A stretch of DNA of 64,000 bases, taken from the NCBI GenBank assembly GCA_965248335.1, contig CBDFIY010000003.1:434001-498000 (forward strand), given 5' to 3'. This document shows positions 1 through 8,812 of this stretch, in pieces. Position 1 is the first letter of the stretch. Each line of letters begins with the position of its first letter. The notes below the pieces were generated by a model. That model was not told where the DNA came from and ran no database searches. It was given only the letters and a program-made list of their open reading frames with translations. The stretch comes from CAKMZU01 sp965248335 (lineage in GTDB: Bacteria > Pseudomonadota > Gammaproteobacteria > Pseudomonadales > DT-91). The position numbers and the translations under genes were made by a program.

Positions 1-624
1 ATGATCGAACGCGGGCAGCGTCGTATAACCATCAATTATGCAAAGCGTCAACAGGGGCGTAGGATGGTGCAGGGTCAAAAGAGTCATTTGCCTTTGAAAA
101 TAAATATGGCAGGTGTTATTCCGGCGATTTTTGCTTCCAGTATACTCCTGTTTCCTGCATCGATTGGGGAATGGTTTGGCGGAGCATCAAGTAAAATGGG
201 CTGGTTGAAAGATGTTGCCTTTATGATTGGCCCAGGTCAGCCGTTAAATATTATTTTATTTACAGCCTTGATTGTTTTCTTTTGTTTCTTTTATACGGCG
301 TTGATGTATAACCCAAAAGAAGTTGCTGATAATCTAAAAAAATCAGGTGCGTTCTTACCCGGAATAAGACCTGGGCAGCAAACAGCAAACTATATTGATA
401 AGGTCTTAACACGACTGACTCTTTTTGGGGCGATTTATATTAGTGCCGTCTGCTTGCTGCCGCAGTTTTTGATTCTTGTAGCAAATGTGCCTTTCTATCT
501 AGGTGGTACATCGCTCTTGATCGTAGTTGTTGTTGTGATGGATTTCATGGCGCAGGTGCAATCTCATTTGCTTTCCCATCAGTACGAAGGACTGATGAAA
601 AAGGCAAATTTAAATACACGTTAA
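1..624 (+). CDS. secY: Protein translocase subunit SecY, C-terminal part (5' end outside window)
   Basis: SecY is the channel subunit of the SecYEG inner-membrane translocon. The 207 residues visible are its C-terminal half: the basic cytoplasmic loop (RRITINYAKRQQGRR), then four to five hydrophobic segments. The second conserved cytoplasmic loop (YNPKEVADNLKKSGAF then PGIRPGQQTANYIDK) carries the Arg known to matter for SecA-driven transport. The ATG at position 1 is an internal Met, because the family is about 440 residues long and the N-terminal membrane helices are missing. It is followed by rpmJ after 38 bp, the usual end of the spc ribosomal operon. Confidence 0.97.
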   Translation: MIERGQRRITINYAKRQQGRRMVQGQKSHLPLKINMAGVIPAIFASSILLFPASIGEWFGGASSKMGWLKDVAFMIGPGQPLNIILFTALIVFFCFFYTALMYNPKEVADNLKKSGAFLPGIRPGQQTANYIDKVLTRLTLFGAIYISAVCLLPQFLILVANVPFYLGGTSLLIVVVVVMDFMAQVQSHLLSHQYEGLMKKANLNTR

Positions 625-662
625 GACAATGCGTTACTACGCCTAAATAAGTGGAGAACACG

Positions 663-779
663 ATGAAAGTCCGTGCTTCAGTAAAAAAAATCTGCCGTGA
701 TTGTAAAGTGGTAAAACGTAAAGGGGTGACCCGCGTTATCTGTAAGACAGAGCCACGCCACAAACAACGTCAAGGTTAA
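663..779 (+). CDS. rpmJ: 50S ribosomal protein L36 (bL36)
   Basis: A 38-residue protein, exactly the length of Escherichia coli L36, beginning MKVRASVKKICRDCK and ending PRHKQRQG. The zinc-ribbon ligands C11, C14, C27 and H33 are all present, so this is the zinc-binding (C+) form. It is a late-assembling component of the large ribosomal subunit. A GGAGA ribosome binding site lies just upstream (653-657). It sits between secY and rpsM, the standard last gene of the spc operon. Confidence 0.97.
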   Translation: MKVRASVKKICRDCKVVKRKGVTRVICKTEPRHKQRQG

Positions 780-786
780 AAATTGG

Positions 787-815
787 TTGATTTTTATCAA
801 ATCAGGCGCTATATT
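787..815 (+). promoter_or_regulatory. Predicted sigma70 promoter of the alpha (rpsM-rplQ) operon
   Basis: TTGATT (787-792), a 17-bp spacer and TATATT (810-815) give a good -35/-10 pair between rpmJ and rpsM. The -10 is followed by a very G+C-rich discriminator (GCGCGCC, 816-822), typical of ppGpp/DksA-controlled ribosomal promoters. The -10 also lies between inverted GGCGC and GCGCC arms. The predicted start near 822 leaves only about 30 nt of leader before rpsM. Confidence 0.7.
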
Positions 816-852
816 GCGCGCCTTTCGAAAAAATAATGTCGGAGATAGTTGA

Positions 853-1209
853 ATGGCTCGTATTGCCGGGGTCAATATACCAGATCACAAGCACGCTGTA
901 ATTTCGCTTACTTATGTGTATGGCGTTGGCCGTACAACAGCAAAAAAACTTTGTGCAGCAGTTGGTATCAAAGAAGAAACAAGAATATCTGATTTATCAG
1001 AAGGTGTTCTCGATAAAATTCGTGCAGAAATTACAAACCTCACGGTTGAGGGTGATTTGCGTCGAGAGATTAACTTAAATATAAAACGCTTGTTGGATCT
1101 TGGGTGCTACCGAGGTTTACGTCATCGACGTAATTTGCCACTTCGCGGTCAACGCACCAAGACCAATGCTCGCACACGAAAAGGCCCACGTAAGCCCATT
1201 CGTAAGTAA
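853..1209 (+). CDS. rpsM: 30S ribosomal protein S13 (uS13)
   Basis: 118 residues, full length for the family. It opens MARIAGVNIPDHKHAVISL and ends with the basic tail RTRKGPRKPIRK that reaches tRNA in the P site. The helix-two-turn-helix signature YGVGRTTAKKLC and the GLRHRRNLPLRGQRT segment are intact. S13 sits in the 30S head and forms intersubunit bridges with L5. It is the first gene of the alpha operon, with a CGGAGA ribosome binding site about 7 nt before the ATG. Confidence 0.97.
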   Translation: MARIAGVNIPDHKHAVISLTYVYGVGRTTAKKLCAAVGIKEETRISDLSEGVLDKIRAEITNLTVEGDLRREINLNIKRLLDLGCYRGLRHRRNLPLRGQRTKTNARTRKGPRKPIRK

Positions 1210-1235
1210 TATTCGTTTGAATGTAGGAATAAAAT

Positions 1236-1625
1236 ATGGCTAAGCCAGCTCCTAAGGCTAGAAAAAAAGTTAAGAAAAGTGTCGTTGATGGCATTGCGCA
1301 TATTCATGCCTCATTCAACAACACCATTATTACCATTACTGATCGTCAAGGAAATGCACTTTCTTGGGCGACTTCAGGTGGCTCAGGTTTCAGAGGTTCG
1401 CGTAAATCCACACCCTTTGCAGCACAGGTTGCAGCAGAGCGTGCTGGTACTGCTGCTCAAGATTACGGGCTTAAGAGCTTAGAAGTGCAAGTAAAAGGGC
1501 CTGGGCCAGGTCGTGAGTCAGCAGTACGTGCACTGAACAGTTGTGGGTATAAAATTACCACGATCAAAGATGTCACTCCTATACCACATAATGGCTGCCG
1601 CCCAGCTAAAAAACGACGCGTGTAA
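1236..1625 (+). CDS. rpsK: 30S ribosomal protein S11 (uS11)
   Basis: 129 residues, standard length. The conserved core GIAHIHASFNNTIITITD, the SGGSGFRGSRKSTPFAAQ segment and the C-terminal PIPHNGCRPAKKRRV are present. S11 lies on the 30S platform near the mRNA exit. TAGGAAT precedes the ATG. The gene is 26 bp after rpsM and 18 bp before rpsD, consistent with one transcript. Confidence 0.97.
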   Translation: MAKPAPKARKKVKKSVVDGIAHIHASFNNTIITITDRQGNALSWATSGGSGFRGSRKSTPFAAQVAAERAGTAAQDYGLKSLEVQVKGPGPGRESAVRALNSCGYKITTIKDVTPIPHNGCRPAKKRRV

Positions 1626-1643
1626 ACAGAGGTTTAAATTACT

Positions 1644-2264
1644 ATGGCACGATATATTGGACCTACATGTAAACTTTCACGTCGTGAGGGAACCGATCTT
1701 TTTCTCAAGAGTGGCGTAAGGTCACTTGACAGCAAATGCAAAGTTGAAACAATTCCAGGTCAGCATGGCGCACGACGTGGCCGCTTATCTGATTACGGGG
1801 TTCAGCTTCGTGAAAAGCAAAAAGTCCGTCGTATTTATGGTGTACTTGAAAAGCAATTCAAAAACTACTACAAAGAAGCTGCTCGTTTGAAAGGTGCTAC
1901 AGGCACAAACCTTTTAAATCTTCTTGAAACTAGATTAGATAACGTTGTTTACCGAATGGGTTTTGGTAGTACACGTGCTGAGTCAAGGCAGCTTGTAAGC
2001 CATAAGTCTGTGCTTGTTAATGGAACAGTGGTTAATATTGCTTCTTATAAAGTTAAAGAAGGCGATGTTATTAGTGTTCGTGAAAAATCACAGAGTCAGC
2101 TACGAGTAAAAAATGCACTAGAACTTGCTAACCAGAGAGCTGAAGTTGAGTGGGTTGAAGTAAATACTTCTAAGCTTGAAGGCACTTTTAAACGTTATCC
2201 TGAGCGTGAAGATCTACCAGCAGAAATCAACGAAAACCTTATCGTTGAACTATATTCTAAGTAA
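1644..2264 (+). CDS. rpsD: 30S ribosomal protein S4 (uS4)
   Basis: 206 residues, collinear with E. coli S4. The N-terminal assembly region reads LSRREGTDLFLKSGVR; the S4 RNA-binding domain occupies roughly residues 95-160 (RLDNVVYRMGFGSTRAESRQ). S4 is a primary 16S rRNA binder that nucleates 30S assembly. In enterics it also represses the alpha operon by binding a leader pseudoknot; here the predicted leader looks too short for that. Operon position (S13-S11-S4-alpha-L17) is canonical. Confidence 0.97.
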   Translation: MARYIGPTCKLSRREGTDLFLKSGVRSLDSKCKVETIPGQHGARRGRLSDYGVQLREKQKVRRIYGVLEKQFKNYYKEAARLKGATGTNLLNLLETRLDNVVYRMGFGSTRAESRQLVSHKSVLVNGTVVNIASYKVKEGDVISVREKSQSQLRVKNALELANQRAEVEWVEVNTSKLEGTFKRYPEREDLPAEINENLIVELYSK

Positions 2265-2296
2265 TCTAAGCGGAACGATCTTTAATAGGAGTAAAT

Positions 2297-3301
2297 ATGG
2301 GTAGTATAGTTTCTGAATTTTTGACGCCAAAAGTCATCAATGTTGAAGAGTTTAGTCCAACTCATGCTAAAGTCGTTCTTGAGCCATTAGAGCGCGGTTT
2401 CGGGCATACGCTCGGAAATGCCTTAAGAAGAATCCTACTTTCTTCAATGAATGGCTGTGCTGTTACCGAAGTTGAAATTGATGGTGTGCTTCATGAGTAT
2501 AGTAACCTTGATGGTCTCAGAGAAGACGTTATTGAAGTGCTACTCAATCTAAAAGATGTAGCGATCATGCTCAATGAGAAAGATAGAGCAGAGTTGACTC
2601 TGATAAAGCAGGGCCCTGGTATCGTTACAGCTGCTGATATATCTCTTGATCATGATGTAGAGATAAAAAATCCTGAGCATCAAATAGCTGTTTTGGATGA
2701 TACCAGCCAACTTAATATGCGGATCGTAGTTGAGAAGGGGCGTGGTTATTCACCTGCAGAATCGCGTGTAAATGATGAAGATGAAACTAGAAGTATTGGT
2801 AAACTGTTACTTGACGCTAGCTTTAGCCCAGTTCAAAAAGTTTCTTACGTTGTTGAGAGTGCCCGTGTTGAGCAACGAACCGATTTGGATAAGCTTGTTC
2901 TAGATCTAGAAACCAACGGTACATTAGATCCTGAAGATGCCATTCGCCGCGCAGCAACAATTTTACAGCAGCAACTTTCCGTATTTGTAGATTTAGAAAG
3001 TGAAGCTGAAAGTGAAGAAGTTGAGCAGCAGGATAACATTGACCCTATGTTGATGAGGCCTGTTGATGATCTTGAGCTTACTGTTAGGTCTGCTAACTGC
3101 CTTAAGGCCGAAAGTATTTACTACATTGGCGATCTTGTACAACGAACTGAAGTTGAATTGCTTAAAACGCCTAACCTAGGAAAAAAATCTTTAACCGAAA
3201 TTAAAGATGTTCTAGAGAGCAGAGGCTTCCATTTAGGTATGCGTGTTGAAAACTGGCCGCCTGCTAGTTTAAAAAATGACGAACGTGTTATCCTTCGTTA
3301 G
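2297..3301 (+). CDS. rpoA: RNA polymerase alpha subunit
   Basis: 334 residues against 329 in E. coli. The N-terminal dimerisation/assembly domain runs to about residue 235 (GFGHTLGNALRRILLSSMNGCAV motif in two parts). An acidic linker follows (residues about 236-250), then the alpha-CTD (ELTVRSANCLKAESIYYIGD), which contains the Arg used for UP-element and activator contacts. It scaffolds polymerase assembly. TAGGAG lies 7 nt before the ATG. It is co-transcribed with rpsD upstream and rplQ downstream. Confidence 0.97.
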   Translation: MGSIVSEFLTPKVINVEEFSPTHAKVVLEPLERGFGHTLGNALRRILLSSMNGCAVTEVEIDGVLHEYSNLDGLREDVIEVLLNLKDVAIMLNEKDRAELTLIKQGPGIVTAADISLDHDVEIKNPEHQIAVLDDTSQLNMRIVVEKGRGYSPAESRVNDEDETRSIGKLLLDASFSPVQKVSYVVESARVEQRTDLDKLVLDLETNGTLDPEDAIRRAATILQQQLSVFVDLESEAESEEVEQQDNIDPMLMRPVDDLELTVRSANCLKAESIYYIGDLVQRTEVELLKTPNLGKKSLTEIKDVLESRGFHLGMRVENWPPASLKNDERVILR

Positions 3302-3341
3302 TAAAGCATGCAACAAGTATTGATTTAATAGGAATAGAAAA

Positions 3342-3743
3342 ATGCGACACCGTCATAGCGGTAGACAACTTAATAGAAATGCTTCGCACCGTAAAGCGAT
3401 GTTCCAAAACATGACTATTTCTTTAGTTGAGCATGAGTTGATCAAAACAACTTTGCCAAAAGCCAAAGAATTACGCCGATTTGCTGAGCCTTTGATAACC
3501 CTTTCTAAAGAAGATTCTGTTGCTAATAGAAGATTGGCATTTGATCGATTAAGAAATAAAGCAGCAGTTGGCAAGCTCTTCTCTGAGCTAGGTCCTCGGT
3601 ATGAATCACGTCCAGGCGGTTACCTGCGCATTCTGAAGGCTGGTTTTAGGGCCGGTGACAATGCGCCTATGGCTTACATAGAGCTTGTTGATAGACCTTT
3701 GCCTGACATAGAAGACGATCTAGATGGTGATATCGAAGAATAG
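3342..3743 (+). CDS. rplQ: 50S ribosomal protein L17 (bL17)
   Basis: 133 residues beginning MRHRHSGRQLNRNASHRKAM, the family hallmark. The conserved LIKTTLPKAKELRRFAEPLITL and PRYESRPGGYLRI stretches follow. The C-terminus is acidic (DIEDDLDGDIEE), slightly longer than in E. coli. L17 lies near the peptide exit tunnel of the large subunit. It is the last gene of the alpha operon, followed at once by an intrinsic terminator. Confidence 0.97.
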   Translation: MRHRHSGRQLNRNASHRKAMFQNMTISLVEHELIKTTLPKAKELRRFAEPLITLSKEDSVANRRLAFDRLRNKAAVGKLFSELGPRYESRPGGYLRILKAGFRAGDNAPMAYIELVDRPLPDIEDDLDGDIEE

Positions 3744-3759
3744 CGATACCGATGAATAG

Positions 3760-3785
3760 AAGAGGCGCAAGCCTCTTTTTTTTTT
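3760..3785 (+). terminator. Intrinsic terminator after rplQ
   Basis: The inverted repeat AAGAGGC / GCCTCTT with loop GCAA is followed by a run of T residues to 3785. It closes the alpha operon. The convergent ctpA gene ends 18 bp beyond. Confidence 0.92.
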
Positions 3786-3802
3786 AACATATCTTTAACG
3801 CG

Positions 3803-5107
3803 CTATCTGAGCGATACCCTAGACGCTGATCTTATTCCCTTTTTATTAATGATACTCATTGTTTTTAATATATTCAGTGCCTCATATAGTTGATAGTCAT
3901 TATTCTTTAATGCTAATTCATCCATCTCAGGTTTTTCTGCTACCTGTTTAGTTGATTTAAGGTGACCTTGTAAAGAGGATTCGTTGAAGAGTGGTTCGTT
4001 ATCTATATCTATTAGCTCTTTTGCAGTAATAATAATATCAGGCTTTATGCCTTCAGCTTGTATTGAGCGACCTGATGGGGTGAAATATTTAGCCGTTGTC
4101 AATTTCAACGCGCCACCGTTATCAAGGGGGATTAGAGCTTGAATAGAGCCTTTTCCAAAGGTTTTTGTGCCTACAATAATAGCCCGTTTCTGCTCTTTTA
4201 GAGCACCTGTTAATACTTCTGAGGAAGAGGCTGTTCCTCCATTGATAAGTACAACGATAGGCAAGCTGTCACTCAATGTTCTCGCTTGAGTTGCAAATAT
4301 ATCCTCTCTTTTTGCTTCGTGCTGTCCCTGTGTATAGGTGATTAAACCCTTAGATAAAAGGTAGTCTGCTATATGAATGGCGGGGTCTAATAAACCACCA
4401 GGGTTATTCCGTAAGTCAATCAGTATTCCACTCGTTTCTTGCCGTTTATTCGCTATATGTTTACGTAATATGCGCGAAAACTCACTCGCTGTTCTTTGCT
4501 GAAAGTGAGAGATTTTTATATACACGTAGTTTTTTGAAAGTATTTTTGAAGTTATACTCTCTATTTCTATAATCTCTCGGACTATATTGAATTCTAAAGG
4601 ATCAGCTTTGTTGTCTCTTAATATGAGTAGTTTAACGTGGCTGCCTTCTTTACCTTGAAGTAGATCCAAAACGTTGTCTCTGTTGAGCCCCTGTAAGGCT
4701 ACATCATCTACTTTTATAATAAGATCTCCGCTTAACAACCCTGCTTTTTCTGCTGGTGTATTGTTTATTGGAGAAACGATTTTTATGAACTCTCCCTCCA
4801 CGGCTACTTCTACGCCAAGGCCTGCAAATTCACCAGATGTTGTTTCTTGAAGTTTCTTATATTCCTTGTTTGACAGGTAGTTAGAGTGAGGGTCAAGATT
4901 TTGAAGCATCCCCTTAATGGCGCTTTTCAATAATTGTTCGTCATTAATTACGTTTACATAGCGAGTTTTTACTTGATGGTACACATCAACAAAATGTTGG
5001 AGTTGCTCAATAGGGATTGTGCTAGATGATTTCTCTATGGTTGTTTTGGCTTGGATTGGGATTATGTAAAAAGAGAATATAAGAACGGCTTTCTTTATTG
5101 ATACCAT
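3803..5107 (-). CDS. ctpA: Carboxy-terminal processing protease, S41 family
   Basis: 434 residues. An N-terminal signal sequence (about 1-20, ending IQA) suggests periplasmic location. A PDZ domain spans about 90-165 and the S41 protease domain about 195-370. The Ser-Lys dyad is visible as S294 (GGTASSSE) and K319 (TFGKG), with the family spacing of 25 residues. Such proteases trim periplasmic or lipoprotein substrates and often act on peptidoglycan hydrolases. It follows envC by 49 bp and gpmI-envC-ctpA is probably one transcript; this gene order is common in gammaproteobacteria. The substrate here is unknown. Confidence 0.9.
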   Translation of the reverse strand: MVSIKKAVLIFSFYIIPIQAKTTIEKSSSTIPIEQLQHFVDVYHQVKTRYVNVINDEQLLKSAIKGMLQNLDPHSNYLSNKEYKKLQETTSGEFAGLGVEVAVEGEFIKIVSPINNTPAEKAGLLSGDLIIKVDDVALQGLNRDNVLDLLQGKEGSHVKLLILRDNKADPLEFNIVREIIEIESITSKILSKNYVYIKISHFQQRTASEFSRILRKHIANKRQETSGILIDLRNNPGGLLDPAIHIADYLLSKGLITYTQGQHEAKREDIFATQARTLSDSLPIVVLINGGTASSSEVLTGALKEQKRAIIVGTKTFGKGSIQALIPLDNGGALKLTTAKYFTPSGRSIQAEGIKPDIIITAKELIDIDNEPLFNESSLQGHLKSTKQVAEKPEMDELALKNNDYQLYEALNILKTMSIINKKGIRSASRVSLR

Positions 5108-5156
5108 GTACAGCTTCCTTGCTAATGATTTGTTCCTGAGGCAATAGTTTTGGCCA

Positions 5157-6302
5157 CTATTTGAACCATTTGTTAGGGTTTACGGCTTCTCCATTATGCC
5201 TGATTTCAAAGTATAGCTCTGAATGATCGAGCCCGCCGCTATTGCCAACTGTTGCGATAATATCGCTTTGCTTAACCCAGTCTCCTGTTTCAGCGTGTAG
5301 TGTTTGGTTGTGCGCGTAAAGTGTCATATAGCCTTCTCCGTGGTCAATAATAATAAGCAAGCCTTTACCTCTAAACCAGCCAGAGAAAACTACACGACCG
5401 TAATGGACGGCTTGTACGGATTTACCCAAAGCACTGATAAAGGCTACACCTTGCCATTTTACTTGTGTGTTTTCTATTGAGTGGCCAAACCGTTTGTCGA
5501 GTTTTCCTTTGGTTGGTTTGATAAGTTTGCGTTGCATCGTAGAAAAAGGTGATATGTCTGCTGGAACTGTAATGTCGGCAATTGATCTTTCTACGGCTTT
5601 AATTAAAGATTGGAGCCGCCTCTGATTCGCGCGTAGTGTGTTTAATTTTTGTTGATTTGTCGTGATTTGTTTATTTAATAAGGTAAGTAGCTTTTTGCGT
5701 TCCAAGAGGTTTGTCGAAATAGCCTTTTTCTCTTGGTCGAGCTGCGTAAGTTGACGTGTATTTTTTTCTCTCTCAGTGCGCATCGTTTGAGAGATATTGT
5801 CGATTTTCTTAATGGTTTCTCGGTGTGAAGTGAGTAGCGTGTTGTGTGATGCTTCAATATATTTAGTGAACAGGAGTGTACGACTTATTTTTTTAGGATT
5901 TTCTTGGTTGAGGAAGAGTTTTACCTGACTTTCTCGGCTTAGCCTATAAATCGAAACAAGTATGTTATTTATTTGGCTTTCTATGAGTTTTTTTTGTTTT
6001 AACAGGGAGTTTCTTTTAGTATTCAGCACCTTTATAGATTGATTGTTATTTTTGATCTTGGATTCTAAAAACAGACTGTTGGTAGCAAGTTTCGCCTGGT
6101 TTTTTTCAACAATTTCCAGGTTTTGTATTAAATAAGCCTTTTCTTTATGTTGCTTTTCAAGGGCTTTTATTTGTAATTCGATGCGTGATTGAACATTTTT
6201 AAGTTCTTTTTGGGATTGAGTGGCATTGACCTCGATAGAAAAAGACAAAAGGACAGCGAGTAAGCAGCCGAAGCACAAGGATTGTTGAGTAGTTATTGAC
6301 AT
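5157..6302 (-). CDS. envC: EnvC-like murein hydrolase activator (degenerate M23/LytM)
   Basis: 381 residues: signal peptide 1-27, a long coiled coil (about 28-235), and a C-terminal LytM/M23 fold (about 265-378). The metal-binding HxH motif of active M23 enzymes is replaced by ELYFEIR, so catalysis is not expected. That is the known state of EnvC, which activates the amidases AmiA/AmiB at the division septum through FtsEX. It lies 43 bp downstream of gpmI, the same pairing as in E. coli. No ftsEX is in the window. Confidence 0.9.
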   Translation of the reverse strand: MSITTQQSLCFGCLLAVLLSFSIEVNATQSQKELKNVQSRIELQIKALEKQHKEKAYLIQNLEIVEKNQAKLATNSLFLESKIKNNNQSIKVLNTKRNSLLKQKKLIESQINNILVSIYRLSRESQVKLFLNQENPKKISRTLLFTKYIEASHNTLLTSHRETIKKIDNISQTMRTEREKNTRQLTQLDQEKKAISTNLLERKKLLTLLNKQITTNQQKLNTLRANQRRLQSLIKAVERSIADITVPADISPFSTMQRKLIKPTKGKLDKRFGHSIENTQVKWQGVAFISALGKSVQAVHYGRVVFSGWFRGKGLLIIIDHGEGYMTLYAHNQTLHAETGDWVKQSDIIATVGNSGGLDHSELYFEIRHNGEAVNPNKWFK

Positions 6303-6345
6303 TATTGGCTAGTCACAAGGGTTAAACTAATACACTAAGTGCGAA

Positions 6346-7875
6346 TCACTTAGTGTATGTTAGCGCATGTCCAGTCATTTCCGGAGGTAACTCTAGGCCC
6401 ATAAGGTTAATGAGGGTTGGGGCTATATCCGCTAATCTGCCAGGGTTGAGCTGTAAGGGTTGATTGCCGATATAAACAAGTGGAACTGGGCCTGTGGTAT
6501 GCTGCGTATGCGCTTGGTTATTTTCATAATCGAGCATTTGTTCGCAGTTGCCATGATCTGCTGTGATTAAGCATTGGCTATTTGTGTCTAAAATTGCGCG
6601 GGTTATTGTATTCAAGCATTGGTCGATTGCTTCTACAGCTTTGATGGCAGCTTCGAAATTACCGGTGTGTCCAACCATGTCACCGTTTGCGATATTACAA
6701 ACGATACAATCGAAATGTTGGCTCTTGATCGCGTTAACGAGCTGCTCTGTAACCTCAAAAACGCTCATTTCAGGCTTGAGGTCGTAAGTAGGAACGTCGG
6801 GCGAGGGTATTAAAATGCGTTGCTCTCCATGGTAACAATCCTCTTTGCCGCCACTAAAGAAAAAGGTGACATGCGCATACTTTTCAGTTTCAGCAATACG
6901 TAACTGAGTTTTTTGTAGAGATGCAAGGTATTCGCCTAGGTCATTGTCCAGTTTTATGGGCGGAAAGGCGCAGTTGGCATCAAGTGTATCGGCATACTGG
7001 GTTGTCATCACAAAAGAGCTAAGCGCAATTTTCCGGCTTCTGGCAAACTTATCAAATCCGGTTTCTGTGAACGCTTGCGTTAACTCTCTAGCGCGGTCTG
7101 CACGAAAGTTCATGAAAATGACAGCATCACCGCTTTCGATGGCTTGCCCGCCTTCAATGTTTGTTGCGCTAACAAACTCATCATTCTCATCACGGGCATA
7201 TGCGTTGCGTAACGCTTCTTTGGCGCTAGTTGTTAGGTAGGGGGCGCTATTGTCAGCAATTAGCTGGTATGCTTTTTCGACGCGATCCCAGCGTTGATCC
7301 CTATCCATCGCATAAAAACGGCCAACAATGGAGGAGATTTTCGCTTGATGTTTACTGCAGTGTTTTTCTAAGGCTTCAATGTAGGCTTCAGCGCTACGAG
7401 GCGGTGTGTCCCTGCCGTCAAGTATGGCATGAACGTAAATTTTTGATGCACCTTGAGTTGCAGCGGCTTCAATCATCGCGAATAAATGATCCTGATGACT
7501 ATGAACGCCACCTGGGCTCAGTAGGCCAATAATGTGTACTGACTTTTGATTGCTTTGGGCTGCATTGATCGCTTGCCTATAGGCTTTAGTCTCTGCAAAA
7601 GAGCCATCTTCGATAGCTTTGTTGATGCGGCTAATATTTTGGTAAACGATACGTCCGCTGCCTAGGCTCATATGGCCGACTTCTGAATTGCCCATTTGTC
7701 CATCTGGCAGGCCAACATCGCGGCCTGATGTGGCGATCTGGGTGTGAGGGAAGGTGCTGAGTAATTGATCCCAAGTTGGTGTGTTGGCTGCAGCTATCGC
7801 ATTGTTATCAGTGGACTCACGTACTCCCCATCCATCAAGTATCAATAAAAGGGTTGTTTGCTTAGGTGTTGACAT
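6346..7875 (-). CDS. gpmI: 2,3-bisphosphoglycerate-independent phosphoglycerate mutase
   Basis: 509 residues, normal for the Mn-dependent iPGM (alkaline phosphatase superfamily). It interconverts 3- and 2-phosphoglycerate in lower glycolysis/gluconeogenesis. Metal ligand D14 (LILDGWG) and nucleophile S64 (MGNSEVGH) are present, as are the later metal-site motifs ADHGNCEQM and HTTGPVPL. It is divergent from the rhodanese-grxC-secB operon and heads the gpmI-envC-ctpA unit. Its 135-bp upstream gap must hold both promoters. Confidence 0.96.
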   Translation of the reverse strand: MSTPKQTTLLLILDGWGVRESTDNNAIAAANTPTWDQLLSTFPHTQIATSGRDVGLPDGQMGNSEVGHMSLGSGRIVYQNISRINKAIEDGSFAETKAYRQAINAAQSNQKSVHIIGLLSPGGVHSHQDHLFAMIEAAATQGASKIYVHAILDGRDTPPRSAEAYIEALEKHCSKHQAKISSIVGRFYAMDRDQRWDRVEKAYQLIADNSAPYLTTSAKEALRNAYARDENDEFVSATNIEGGQAIESGDAVIFMNFRADRARELTQAFTETGFDKFARSRKIALSSFVMTTQYADTLDANCAFPPIKLDNDLGEYLASLQKTQLRIAETEKYAHVTFFFSGGKEDCYHGEQRILIPSPDVPTYDLKPEMSVFEVTEQLVNAIKSQHFDCIVCNIANGDMVGHTGNFEAAIKAVEAIDQCLNTITRAILDTNSQCLITADHGNCEQMLDYENNQAHTQHTTGPVPLVYIGNQPLQLNPGRLADIAPTLINLMGLELPPEMTGHALTYTK

Positions 7876-7946
7876 AGCGGCGAGTCTTTATAAATGTTTT
7901 GAGTAACTATTCTATACAAAAACGCACAGTTAGACCAAGTTTTGCG

Positions 7947-7977
7947 TTGGCTAACAGCTTCTCAGTATGTGTATAAT
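7947..7977 (+). promoter_or_regulatory. Predicted promoter of the rhodanese-grxC-secB operon
   Basis: A consensus -10 TATAAT (7972-7977) is followed by the discriminator GCGCGC. The best -35 is TTGGCT at 7947-7952 with a long 19-bp spacer, so the -35 assignment is less sure. Confidence 0.5.
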
Positions 7978-8010
7978 GCGCGCTGACTTACTGGTAGGCT
8001 GAAACGTTGA

Positions 8011-8427
8011 ATGGAAGATATTTTAGAATTCATCACTGTAAATTGGGTGCTTGCATCTGTTTTTGTTGTGCTCGTGATTGCTCTTTACATGTATGAGGCG
8101 ATGAAAGCAGGGAAGTCTGTGGGTACGCAAGGGTTGTCAGACTTAGTGAACCGAAACGACGCATTGATTCTCGATATTCGTGATACAAATGACTTTAAAA
8201 AAGGGCATATTATTGATGCTAAAAATATTCCACTGAGGGATGTTGAGGGACGACTTTCTGAAATAAACAGCCATCAAGAAAAGCCTATCGTGGTCGTTTG
8301 TAAGCTCGGGCAATCTGCAGCAGGTGTGACCAAACTATTAAAGTCAAAAGGGTTCACGCAGGTTTATAAGCTTTCAGGCGGTATGTCTGAGTGGTCGGCA
8401 GCTAATTTGCCTATTGTTAAGTCGTAA
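8011..8427 (+). CDS. Membrane-anchored rhodanese-like protein (YibN type)
   Basis: 138 residues: one N-terminal transmembrane segment (about 12-30) and a single rhodanese domain (about 45-135). The persulfide-forming Cys is C97 (VVVCKLGQSA) and the ILDIRD motif is present. It probably carries sulfane sulfur or has a redox role at the membrane; the substrate is unknown. It is first in a rhodanese-grxC-secB operon, the same order as E. coli yibN-grxC-secB, and divergent from gpmI as there. The expected next gene, gpsA, is missing. Confidence 0.88.
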   Translation: MEDILEFITVNWVLASVFVVLVIALYMYEAMKAGKSVGTQGLSDLVNRNDALILDIRDTNDFKKGHIIDAKNIPLRDVEGRLSEINSHQEKPIVVVCKLGQSAAGVTKLLKSKGFTQVYKLSGGMSEWSAANLPIVKS

Positions 8428-8542
8428 GCTTTTACTTTGTGCGGGTCGTGTTCAATGCCTTGCGAAAAATTGAATATGTCGCCTCTCCTTTGGTTTATAG
8501 AGTGGCGAGAGTGCGAGTGCTGTCGATGAGGAAGAGAATTAT

Positions 8543-8797
8543 ATGGATAAAGTGACTGTTTATACAACAAAGTACTGCCCCTATTGTATGCGAGCAAAAG
8601 CATTGTTGAAGCAGAAAGGACAGCCTTTTGACGAGATGGCTGTTGATGGAAAGCCACAGCTGCGAGCAGAAATAGCACAAAAATCAGGGCAAACATCCGT
8701 GCCGCAAATTTGGATTGGAGATAAGCATATAGGCGGTTGCGATGACTTATTTCAACTAGAAGCGAGTGGTGAACTCGATAAATTGTTGCCTAATTAA
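8543..8797 (+). CDS. grxC: Glutaredoxin 3
   Basis: 84 residues, a class I dithiol glutaredoxin. Active site CPYC is at residues 12-15. The cis-Pro TSVPQIWIG and the glutathione-binding GGCDDL motif follow. It reduces protein and glutathione mixed disulfides in the cytoplasm. A GAGGAAGAG ribosome binding site lies upstream. Only 15 bp separate it from the likely secB ATG. Confidence 0.94.
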   Translation: MDKVTVYTTKYCPYCMRAKALLKQKGQPFDEMAVDGKPQLRAEIAQKSGQTSVPQIWIGDKHIGGCDDLFQLEASGELDKLLPN

Positions 8798-8812
8798 TGA
8801 GTGGAGTTATTC

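Noticed and set aside
1..3. ATG at the first base as the start of a 207-residue protein
   Set aside because: The reading frame is the C-terminal half of SecY; the family's first membrane helices are missing, so the gene begins before the window.
5157..6302. Active M23 endopeptidase
   Set aside because: The HxH metal motif is replaced by ELYFEIR, so this is an EnvC-type activator.
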